Shown in pieces: positions 31,008 through 38,911 of a stretch of 64,000 nt of DNA. Numbering within the stretch: position 1 is the first letter of the stretch; each line of letters opens with the position of its first letter. The notes beneath the pieces are model-generated. The model made no database searches, had not been told where the DNA came from, and saw only the letters and a list, made by a program, of their open reading frames with translations. Source of the stretch: Thermomonospora echinospora (GTDB lineage Bacteria; Actinomycetota; Actinomycetes; Streptosporangiales; Streptosporangiaceae); the NCBI RefSeq assembly GCF_900108175.1, contig NZ_FNVO01000012.1, forward strand, positions 62,001 to 126,000. Reading direction: 5' to 3'. The position numbers and the translations under genes are program-made.

Positions 31008-34000
31008 GGGAGGCCGCGCCGGAGCCCGCGCCGTCAGCGGCGTCATCGGCCGGGCCGCCGCCCGGATCATGCCCAAGGTCGCCGGCAAGGCCACCCGCAC
31101 CAGCACCCGCCAAGCCGGCCGCCAGGCAGGACGCCAGGCAGGACGCCAAGCCGGTCGACAGACCGGCCGCCAGGCAGGCCGTGAGGGCGGGCAGGCCGCC
31201 GCGAGGGGCGCCGGACGCGACACCGCCACGGCCGCGCGGCGTGGAAGGCCCGGGCAGACGCCTGCGAACCGTACGGCCAAGGGCGACCCGATCGATGTGG
31301 CCAGCGGGGAGGTGCTGCTGCCCCAGACCGATGTCGTTCTGCAGGCGGTCATGCCGCTCGTCATCGAACGCATCCACCTGTCCACGTACCGGCAGGGGCG
31401 GCTGTTCGGCACCTCATGGGCGTCCACTCTCGACCAGCACCTCGAAGTCGAACGCGACGGCGTCTGGTTCGCGGCCGCCGATGGCACGATCAGCACCTAT
31501 CCGGCGATGCTGGTGACGGGGATCCCGCTGGTCCCGGAGAAGGGCCCGGTCCGCCCGCTGACCTGGAACGGCGACGGCACCTACACGATCGAGGACCCGC
31601 AGGCCGGACGGTTCCTCCACTTCCCGCGACTCGGCGGGGCCTTCGGCGCGCGGCTTCCGCTCAGCGCCATCACCGACCGTAACGGCAACCGGATCGACTT
31701 CCGCTATGACGAGAGCGGTGATCTGGTCGCCCTTGAGCATTCCGGCGGCTATCGGATCATGGTCGACGGTGACGGCACCGGCCCCCACCGCCGGGTCACC
31801 GCGCTCAGCCTGCGTTCCGGCGAGACCGACATCCCGCTCCTGCGGTACGGCCACGACCAGGCGGGGCGGCTGACCGAGGTCGTCAACTCCTCGGACCTGC
31901 CCCTGGTCTTCGAGTACGACGACATCGGCAGAATGACCGGATGGCGGGACCGCAACGGGTTCGAGTACCACTACGAGTACGACGACGCGGGCCGCGCCGT
32001 CCGCGGGCACGGCACCGGCGGTTTCCTGGACGTCCGGCTGGAGTACTCCGACAGCCGCACCACCATGGTCGACTCATTGGGCCGGCGGACGACCTACCAC
32101 CTCGACGAGCATGGCCAGATCATCGCCGAGGTCGACGCGCTCGGCCGTACCACCACGTCCGAATGGGACGAAAGAGGCAACCTGCTTTCGCAGACCGATG
32201 CACTCGGCCATGCCTTCCGCTACACCTACGACGACGTCGGGGACATGACGGCCGTGCTGCGCCCGGACGGCACGGCCATCCAGATCGACTACAACGATCT
32301 CCGGTTGCCGGTACGGGTCCGCTCGCCCGACGGCGCGACCTGGACCTACGCCTACGACCAGGCCGGGAACCTCCTGCACGAGACCGATCCGGCCGGCGCG
32401 ACGACCCGCTACACCTACGACTCCCACGGCGCGATCACCGGTCTGACCGACCCCCTCGGGTTCACCACCCGGATCGAGAACAACGCGGCAGGGCTGCCCT
32501 CGGCGGTCACCGGCCCGGTGGGCGACCGCGTCGAGTATCAGCGTGACGCACTCGGCCGCCTTGTCGTCTTCACCGACGAACTCGGCCGGCGGACACAGTA
32601 CGGGTGGGATCTGGAAGGCCGGCCGACCTTGATGGCCGACCCGCTCGGCCACCGCTGGTCGTGGGATTACGACGCCGAGGGCAACCTGATCGCCCAGACC
32701 GACCCGCTCGGCCGGGTGGTACGGACCGAGTACGGCGCTTTCGACCGGCCGGTCCGCCAGGTCGGCCCGGACGGCGCGACCGTCGAGCTGACCTACGACA
32801 GCGAACTCCAGGTCGTCGCGGTCACGAACGCGGCGGGCGCACAGTGGCGCTATACCTATGACGCGGCCGGCCGGATCGTCGAGGAGACCGACTTCAACGG
32901 CCGCACCCTGCGCTACGACCACGATGCCGTCGGCCGGCTCGTACGGTCGACCAACGGCGCCGGTGAGATCATCGAGTACCGGCACGATCCGCTCGGGCGG
33001 GTCACGAGCCGGCGGTCGGCGGCCGGAACGAGTTCGTACGCCTATGACGCCAACGGACGCCTCGCCCGCGCCACCAACGCGCACGCGGATGTCGGCTTCC
33101 TGCGCGACGCCCTCGGCCGGGTCATCGCGGAGACCAGCAACCAGCGCACGGTTCGTTCGACCTACGACCCGCTCGGCCGCAGGATCGGCCGCCAGACGCC
33201 GTCGAGGGCCGAGGTCGCCTGGCAGTTCGACCCTGCGGGCCGGTTGCGGCGTCTGATGACGGGCGGCCGATGGCTGGACTTCGTCCACGACGCACGCGGC
33301 CGAGAGACCCAGCGGCGGTTCGGCACGAGCGTCATCATGGATCTCCGCTACGACACGGCGGACCGGCTCACCTCCCAGGCGATCTGGGGAGCGCCGACCC
33401 CGCAGTCCGGACCCGACCCGCGTCTGCTCGAACATCGAACCTACGCCTACCGGGCCGACGGGACCCCGACCGGGATCACCGAACGCCGGTCGGGACGACG
33501 CCTGCTCGAACTCGACGCGCACAGCAGGATCACCGCCGTCCAGGGGCCGCGCGGGGCGGAACACTACGCTTACGACGCGATGGGCAACATCACGACCGCC
33601 GACTGGCCCGCCCTCCCCGCCGACCGGGACGACCGGGGCGACCGGGCGTACACCGGCACCCTGCTGCGCCGGGCCGGGCGGACGAGCTACGAGTACGACC
33701 CCCAGGGCCGCCTGATCACACGGCGGCAGACGACGCTCTCCGGCACCCGCCGCGAATGGCGGTACTTCTGGGACGCCGAGGACCGGCTCGTCGGTCTGCT
33801 CACTCCCGGCGGCGACCGGTGGCGCTACCACTACGACGCGCTGGACCGCCGCATCGCCAAGGAGAAGATCGCCCCCGACGGCCGGACCGTCCTGGAGGGC
33901 ACGACGTTCGTCTGGGACGGTCCGCTGCTCGCCGAACAGCAGCGCAACGGCACGGTCACGATGTGGGCGTACGAGCCCGAGCAGGGGAAACCGCTGGTCC

Positions 34001-34737
34001 AGATGGGCAGTGACGGCAGCTTCCACGCCGTCGTCACCGACGTCGTCGGCGCCCCCGCCGAACTGGTCGCCCAGGACGGCACCATCGTCCCGCTGGACAC
34101 CGCCTCGATCTGGGGCCTGGGCGGTGGATCCGCGTGCCCGCTGCGCTTCCCAGGGCAGTACCACGACGACGAGTCCGGCCTGCACTACAACTACTTTCGC
34201 TATTACGACCCCGGCACCGCCCGCTATATCAGCGCCGACCCGATCGGTCTCGAAGGCGGCATCAACCCGCACGCCTATACGCCCAACCCGCTGGACTGGT
34301 CCGACCCCTTCGGTCTCGCACCCAACTACGACGGACTCAGCGAACGAGCCAAGTCCGCGCTCCAGAAGCTGAAGAACGTCGCCAACGACCCACTGGGCTC
34401 GATCAACCGGCAGACCAACAAGAACCACTTCGCGGCGGCACGACGCGAGGCCAACGGCGAGGTCATCGCACGCAAACCCAGCGGGGTCCCCTTCAGCCAC
34501 ATCAGCGACCTCCAGGGTGCCCGCAACGCGCTGCGGAACAACATCATTCCGGCGCTGAACGACGAGTATGCCGCCCTCAGCAGGAGAATGCCGGACAACC
34601 TCAGCTACGAGGCGCTGGACAACCTCCTACGTGCGCGCAGCGAGGCCAACCGCCTGTACAACGATGTCGAGGGCTTTTTGCGAGGCCTCGGTTATCAGTA
34701 CGGCAAGCCGATGCACGAGTGGCCGCCCGGATCATAG
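30997..34737 (+). CDS. Rhs polymorphic toxin with Ntox28-like C-terminus
   Basis: A 1246-residue Rhs protein. Residues about 38-65 are seven RQAG-type repeats; 96-170 a DUF6531-type PAAR-less start (GDPIDVASGEVLLPQTDV); about 200-1030 a long array of YD repeats that should form a hollow beta shell; about 1040-1107 the Rhs core end with GQYHDDESGLHYNYFRYYDP and DPIGLEGG, closing at PFGLA. The last 139 residues are the variable toxin tip, with KNHFAAARREANGEV, PFSHISDLQGARNAL and RSEANRLYNDVEGF, which fit the Ntox28 family of predicted RNases (a relative in E. coli CdiA cleaves tRNA). The start TTG 30997 has GGAGG six bases upstream, inside the preceding gene. No signal peptide, consistent with type VII-type export. 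Confidence 0.88.
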   Translation: MAPKGGRAGARAVSGVIGRAAARIMPKVAGKATRTSTRQAGRQAGRQAGRQAGRQTGRQAGREGGQAAARGAGRDTATAARRGRPGQTPANRTAKGDPIDVASGEVLLPQTDVVLQAVMPLVIERIHLSTYRQGRLFGTSWASTLDQHLEVERDGVWFAAADGTISTYPAMLVTGIPLVPEKGPVRPLTWNGDGTYTIEDPQAGRFLHFPRLGGAFGARLPLSAITDRNGNRIDFRYDESGDLVALEHSGGYRIMVDGDGTGPHRRVTALSLRSGETDIPLLRYGHDQAGRLTEVVNSSDLPLVFEYDDIGRMTGWRDRNGFEYHYEYDDAGRAVRGHGTGGFLDVRLEYSDSRTTMVDSLGRRTTYHLDEHGQIIAEVDALGRTTTSEWDERGNLLSQTDALGHAFRYTYDDVGDMTAVLRPDGTAIQIDYNDLRLPVRVRSPDGATWTYAYDQAGNLLHETDPAGATTRYTYDSHGAITGLTDPLGFTTRIENNAAGLPSAVTGPVGDRVEYQRDALGRLVVFTDELGRRTQYGWDLEGRPTLMADPLGHRWSWDYDAEGNLIAQTDPLGRVVRTEYGAFDRPVRQVGPDGATVELTYDSELQVVAVTNAAGAQWRYTYDAAGRIVEETDFNGRTLRYDHDAVGRLVRSTNGAGEIIEYRHDPLGRVTSRRSAAGTSSYAYDANGRLARATNAHADVGFLRDALGRVIAETSNQRTVRSTYDPLGRRIGRQTPSRAEVAWQFDPAGRLRRLMTGGRWLDFVHDARGRETQRRFGTSVIMDLRYDTADRLTSQAIWGAPTPQSGPDPRLLEHRTYAYRADGTPTGITERRSGRRLLELDAHSRITAVQGPRGAEHYAYDAMGNITTADWPALPADRDDRGDRAYTGTLLRRAGRTSYEYDPQGRLITRRQTTLSGTRREWRYFWDAEDRLVGLLTPGGDRWRYHYDALDRRIAKEKIAPDGRTVLEGTTFVWDGPLLAEQQRNGTVTMWAYEPEQGKPLVQMGSDGSFHAVVTDVVGAPAELVAQDGTIVPLDTASIWGLGGGSACPLRFPGQYHDDESGLHYNYFRYYDPGTARYISADPIGLEGGINPHAYTPNPLDWSDPFGLAPNYDGLSERAKSALQKLKNVANDPLGSINRQTNKNHFAAARREANGEVIARKPSGVPFSHISDLQGARNALRNNIIPALNDEYAALSRRMPDNLSYEALDNLLRARSEANRLYNDVEGFLRGLGYQYGKPMHEWPPGS
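31108..31191 (+). repeat. 12-bp in-frame repeat, seven units (RQAG)
   Basis: Seven consecutive 12-base units of the type CGCCAGGCAGGA encode RQAG, RQTG or REGG. Units 2 and 3 are identical. The product is a basic, flexible segment near the N-terminus of the Rhs protein. Confidence 0.9.
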
Positions 34738-34749
34738 GAGAATCGTCGG

Positions 34750-35817
34750 ATGCCCACTCGGTTTCCCGCCGCGGACCTGGTCTGGCGTATGGAACGTTGG
34801 GAGGAGCCCGCCACGGCCGCCAAGCTCACCGAGGCCCTGGAGGAGGCACAGACCGGTGGCGACTGGGGCGCGGTCCTGGGCCGGCGGCCGGTCCATGACA
34901 CGGAGAGCGACCTGGAGGGGGCTCCGCTGGCCGGCCGGGACCTGACGGGGATCGATCTCCGCGGCGCCTCGCTCGACTACGCGGACCTGTCCGGAGCGGA
35001 TCTGACGGACGCGGTCCTGGTCGAGGTCCGCGCGGACCCGGCCGACTTCTCCGGCGCCATCCTCGCCGGCGCGGACATCTCCGGGAGCCGACTGCAGTGC
35101 GTACGGCTGACCGGGGTCCGAGCACCCCTGCTACGCGCCGTTGGCGCATGGATCTACGACTGCGACCTCACCGACGCCGACCTGTCCGGCGCCGACCTGT
35201 CCGACGGGACATGGATGGGCAACGTGCTCGACGGGACACGCTTCGATGGAGCCGTCACCACCGGACTGCAACAGCAGCATCCCGCCACCACCTGGAACTG
35301 TTCTCTCCCGTCACGTCAGGACGCTGTCGCCCTGCTCCCGCAGGAGGCGGCGGCGGCCCGGGCCCGCTGGTCGGACCCGGAACAAGCGGCCAACCTCCGC
35401 GACGTCGTCACGGCGGCCAGACGCGGGGAGGACTGGACCGACATCCGTTACTCCTTCAGCGACGGCTTCTACTTCGACCTGGCGGGCGCGCCCCTGGCGG
35501 GCGCGGATCTGCGCGGCACGAATCTGATGCAGGCCGAACTCACCTATGCCAACCTGTCCGGCGCCGACCTGACAGGGGCGAAGCTGCCTCATGTGCAAGC
35601 GCTCGGCGCCGACTTGCGCGGTGCGATCCTGGACGAGACCACGATCACGGCGTCGGTGTTCTCACGTGCCGACCTGACCGGGGCGTCCCTGCGCAACGCC
35701 ACCATCGACAACGTCCACTTCATCAAGGCGACCCTGGACCACGCCCGCTTCACCGGCGCCACGATCACCCGCACGTCCACCTATGGAGCCTCTCAGGTCG
35801 GCACCGAATTCACCTGA
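34750..35817 (+). CDS. Pentapeptide-repeat protein, candidate immunity protein
   Basis: A 355-residue cytoplasmic protein with two pentapeptide-repeat blocks (A(D/N)LxG pattern), at about 55-165 (LDYADLSGADLTDAVL) and 238-350 (YANLSGADLTGAKL), predicting two right-handed beta-helices. Each block is preceded by a similar helical cap: WEEPATAAKLTEALEE..GGDW and WSDPEQAANLRDVVTA..GEDW, so the gene is an internal duplication. It starts 12 bases after the Rhs toxin stop with AGGAG upstream, exactly where an immunity gene belongs. Known pentapeptide proteins mimic DNA or bind enzymes; none is established as immunity to an Ntox28 toxin as far as I know. The fold is sure; the immunity role is inference from position. 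Confidence 0.8.
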   Translation: MPTRFPAADLVWRMERWEEPATAAKLTEALEEAQTGGDWGAVLGRRPVHDTESDLEGAPLAGRDLTGIDLRGASLDYADLSGADLTDAVLVEVRADPADFSGAILAGADISGSRLQCVRLTGVRAPLLRAVGAWIYDCDLTDADLSGADLSDGTWMGNVLDGTRFDGAVTTGLQQQHPATTWNCSLPSRQDAVALLPQEAAAARARWSDPEQAANLRDVVTAARRGEDWTDIRYSFSDGFYFDLAGAPLAGADLRGTNLMQAELTYANLSGADLTGAKLPHVQALGADLRGAILDETTITASVFSRADLTGASLRNATIDNVHFIKATLDHARFTGATITRTSTYGASQVGTEFT

Positions 35818-35867
35818 CTTCAGTGCGCATCCGCGCCGCCTACGACCACCTGCGGTGGTGCCAGTGG

Positions 35868-36728
35868 TCACGCATTCGGAGCCGTTTGCGGAATGATGTT
35901 CGGGGACCCGATGACGGAGAGAAGCTGGAGTTTCTCGTGGCTTTCGCTGCCGGGGACGGCGGTGTAGACGAGAAGGATGTGCGACTGCTCTGGGTCGAGA
36001 AGTGTCTGGCAGGTCAGTTCTAGAGCGCCGACTTCGGGGTGCATGTAGCGTTTGACGCTGTTGTAGTGGATGCCGATTTCGTGTTTGTTCCAGATGGCGC
36101 GGAATTCTTCGCTGCGGGCGAGCAGGAGTTCCATGAGGTGAGCGGCCCGTGATCCGGGGCCGCGGAGTGTGACCATCGCGCGTAGTCCGGAGGCGAAGAC
36201 GCGGGAGTGCAGCGCATGGTCGTCGGGGTGGTACAGGGCCCGGGTGGCCGGGTCGGTGAACCACCGGTAGCCGATGCTGCGGGCCGGTCCGGTGTATCGG
36301 GTGGTGTCGCCGGTGAGCGCGACGCCGAGCGGGGTCTGCCGGAGTGTCTCGCCGAGCTCGGTGACGATCTCGGCGGGGGTGTCGGTGAGCCGGTCGAAGA
36401 TGCGGAGCATGCCGGGACTGATGTGCTCGCTGGTTGCGCCCCTGGCGGGCGGGTTGTGCCCGGCCAGGCGGAACAGGTGGTCGCGTTCGTCGAGGGACAG
36501 GTGCAGACCCTGCGCGATCGAGGCGATCATCTGCTCGGACGGGTGCGGCCCGCGTTCCCGCTCGAGCCGGCTGTAGTAGTCGGCGGAGATGTGGCAGAGG
36601 GTGGCGACTTCTTCGCGGCGCAGACCAGCGGTTCTGCGTCGTTGCCCGCGGGGGAGACCGACGTCCTCGGGTTGAAGTGACTCTCGACGGCGGCGCAGGA
36701 ACTCAGCGAGCCCGGCTCGATCGATCAC
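35868..36728 (-). CDS. XRE-type regulator with MmyB-like ligand domain
   Basis: A 286-residue regulator. The N-terminal helix-turn-helix reads TAGLRREEVATLCHISADYYSRLERERG (positions about 33-60), a hallmark of this actinobacterial group; the rest is the PAS-like MmyB ligand-binding domain (RSIGYRWFTDP, HLMELLLARSEEFRAIW, EVGALELTCQTL). These proteins often repress a divergent reductase gene, and here an SDR gene is divergent across 195 bases. ATG 36728 is the family start. Confidence 0.92.
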   Translation of the reverse strand: MIDRAGLAEFLRRRRESLQPEDVGLPRGQRRRTAGLRREEVATLCHISADYYSRLERERGPHPSEQMIASIAQGLHLSLDERDHLFRLAGHNPPARGATSEHISPGMLRIFDRLTDTPAEIVTELGETLRQTPLGVALTGDTTRYTGPARSIGYRWFTDPATRALYHPDDHALHSRVFASGLRAMVTLRGPGSRAAHLMELLLARSEEFRAIWNKHEIGIHYNSVKRYMHPEVGALELTCQTLLDPEQSHILLVYTAVPGSESHEKLQLLSVIGSPNIIPQTAPNA

Positions 36729-36923
36729 GGCTGCTTCCTCCCCCGTACCGGCGCTGTTTTCATCCTGCCACCGGTGCCGGACAACTGCCTGGGACTGTGA
36801 ATCCCCCCTTCAGGGCACGGCCGGCTGGGTCCGGCCTGCCTGGGATCGAGAGGCCGTGGATGTCCCCGTGGATCGGGCGCAGCCTGGGACCGCATCCACT
36901 TTCAGGGAAACCAGGAGCAGCAC

Positions 36924-37892
36924 ATGGCACGCACCCGACCGGACATCACCGTTCCCGACCTTTCTGGGAAACTCGCCGTCGTCACCGGCGCCAGCGATGG
37001 TGTCGGACTGGGCCTGGCGGCCCGCCTGGCCGCCGCCGGCGCCGAGGTGGTCATGCCCGTCCGCAACCGTCGCAAGGGCGAAGCGGCGATCGCGAAGATC
37101 AAGCAGCAGTACCCGGAAGCGACCCTGTCCCTGCGGGACCTCGACCTGTCGTCGCTGGGCTCGGTTGCCGCGCTGGGGGCGACGCTGCTCGGTGAGAACC
37201 GTCCGATCCACATCCTCATCAACAACGCCGGTGTGATGACCCCACCGACCCGGCAGACCACCACCGACGGGTTCGAGCTGCAGTTCGGCAGCAACCACCT
37301 GGGGCACTTCGCTCTCGTCGCCCACTTGCTGCCCCTGCTGCGCGCGGGACGCGCGCGCGTGACCTCGCAGATCAGCATCGCCGCGAACGAGAACGCCATC
37401 AACTGGGATGACCTGAACTGGGAACGGTCCTACCACGGCCGCCGCGCGTACAGCCAGTCCAAGATCGCGTTCGGCCTGTTCGGGCTTGAACTGGATCGGC
37501 GCAGCCAGGCCGGAGGCTGGGGGATCACCAGCAACCTGTCCCACCCCGGCATCGCCCCGACCAGCCTCCTGGCCGCGCGCCCCGAGGTCGGCCGGGCACG
37601 GGACACCACCGCCGTGCGCGTCATCCGTACGCTGGCCCGCCGCGGCATCCTCGCCGGGACGGTCGAGACCGCGCTGCTTCCGGCCCTGATGGCCGCCACC
37701 TCGCCGGACGCACGCGGCGCCCGCCTGTACGGCCCCAGCGGTCTCGGGCACCTGTCCGGCGCGCCCGCCGAACAGGCCGTCTACTCCCGGCTTCGCAGCG
37801 AGGACGACGCCAAACGCATCTGGCAGATCTCCGAGAACCTCACCCACACCTCCTTCCCGGCCGACGAGGGTGTCCGGCCTGGCCTGGGATAG
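36924..37892 (+). CDS. SDR-family oxidoreductase (retinol-dehydrogenase-like)
   Basis: A 322-residue short-chain dehydrogenase. The cofactor motif is [14 protein letters not shown] (about 19-32); [11 protein letters not shown] suggests NADP; the structural motif is LINNAGVM; the catalytic Tyr-Lys is in [11 protein letters not shown] with the serine in [10 protein letters not shown]. Long relatives of this kind are often called retinol or protochlorophyllide reductase-like. ATG 36924 follows an AGGAGC site. Probably controlled by the divergent XRE/MmyB regulator; substrate unknown. Confidence 0.92.
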   Translation: MARTRPDITVPDLSGKLAVVTGASDGVGLGLAARLAAAGAEVVMPVRNRRKGEAAIAKIKQQYPEATLSLRDLDLSSLGSVAALGATLLGENRPIHILINNAGVMTPPTRQTTTDGFELQFGSNHLGHFALVAHLLPLLRAGRARVTSQISIAANENAINWDDLNWERSYHGRRAYSQSKIAFGLFGLELDRRSQAGGWGITSNLSHPGIAPTSLLAARPEVGRARDTTAVRVIRTLARRGILAGTVETALLPALMAATSPDARGARLYGPSGLGHLSGAPAEQAVYSRLRSEDDAKRIWQISENLTHTSFPADEGVRPGLG

Positions 37893-37979
37893 GGGAGTCC
37901 TGACAGCCGTCAAGTCCGGTGATAACAGTGGGCGGCCGCTTCCGGGGATGGCCTGGCCTCCCTGGCGTCGTAAGTGGAG

Positions 37980-38206
37980 GACCTCGGGTCCGTGACCGCC
38001 CAGGGAAGGGCCGACGCTACCGGAGGCCCGGGGTCCTGGTCGGCGCCCAGCGTCGCGCCGGGCTCATGGGCATTCCGCTGCGCCTGGCCGCCCCCGCCCC
38101 TGCGAAGGTCCTGAACGTCACTGGCCTGGACCACAGCCTCATGATCTGCGTCACCTTGGCCGAGGCGCTCGCGTTCCCCTTCCACCGGTCCGTCTGCGCA
38201 GGATGA
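37980..38206 (+). pseudogene. Decayed STAS-domain anti-anti-sigma factor
   Basis: The end of this stretch reads in one frame VLVGAQRRAG, IPLRLAAPAPAKVLNVTGLD and CVTLAEALAF, the C-terminal half of a STAS anti-sigma-antagonist. The preceding phosphorylation-site region seems to continue in another frame (GRADATGGPG), which indicates a frameshift, and the N-terminal half is absent. I read it as a dead remnant in the 371-base gap after the SDR gene. An alternative is an unusual short gene starting at GTG 37919. Confidence 0.5.
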
Positions 38207-38263
38207 CGAGGACGAACTCCTGGCATCCCGTACAGAGCGGGGAGCGGGGCGCGTCGCGGCCTG

Positions 38264-38671
38264 TTACAGCGGCTCGGTCACCCACCGCCACCCCTTTTCG
38301 TCGCACACCGCCCGCACCAGCTGGGCGCCGCTGGACTCGGCCAGCTCGGCGACCGTCCGGACGAGCCGGCGATGGAAGTCGGCCGGCGGGTTCGCACCGG
38401 TCACCCCGTCGATCAGCGTCACGGTCTGCTTGGACTCATCGCGCAGCTGAGCCGTCAGCCTTTCCCCGTCCAGGCGCACGACGACGATCGCGTCCGCGCG
38501 GACCATGTCCCGGCCGTCGGCCGTCGCGATCCACACCTCGGGCCCTACACCACCCATAGGAAACACCTCCAAGCCCACGGGACCGGGCCCCACATCCAGG
38601 ATCGCACGGCGGACGGCCGGCCCCACCGGCCCAAGCGCCCGAATCTCACCGGCGGGCCCCTTGACCACCAC
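38264..38671 (-). CDS. Hypothetical actinobacterial protein
   Basis: The frame encodes about 135 residues from GTG 38671, with plausible globular composition: VVVKGPAGEIRALGPVGPAV, VGLEVFPMGGVGPEVWIATA, ADAIVVVRLDGERLTAQLRD and a helical end with CDEKGWRWVTEPL. The frame stays open upstream to 38845, but that part is arginine and proline rich and looks non-coding, so the start is uncertain. I do not recognise a family. It is a lone gene downstream of the helicase on the same strand. Confidence 0.5.
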   Translation of the reverse strand: MVVKGPAGEIRALGPVGPAVRRAILDVGPGPVGLEVFPMGGVGPEVWIATADGRDMVRADAIVVVRLDGERLTAQLRDESKQTVTLIDGVTGANPPADFHRRLVRTVAELAESSGAQLVRAVCDEKGWRWVTEPL

Positions 38672-38911
38672 CTCGTGATCACTCGATCCCCGGCCTCCGG
38701 GACAGGACCACCGTCTCCCCGACGTCCGACCCACTCCGTTCAACGGCGGAGACCAGGCCGCCGGACAGGGGCCGGTCGCGTACGGGCGGGTGCTCTCGCG
38801 ATGACCGTCAATCAGGGACGGCCGTGGCCGGGGACAATGCCCCATCCGGCCGTAGGGGCCTCCGTCATTCCGAATACGTCCGGCTATGTGTCGTGTGTTT
38901 CCAACCTCTGA

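Noticed and set aside
31108-31191. CRISPR-like regular repeat
   Set aside because: The units are contiguous, in frame and without spacers; it is a coding repeat in the Rhs gene.
32074-34500. Very long open frame (about 800 codons) antisense to the Rhs gene
   Set aside because: It mirrors the YD-repeat codon pattern of a GC-rich gene and has repetitive Gly/Val/Arg-rich translation with no recognisable domain. The plus-strand Rhs frame explains the region.
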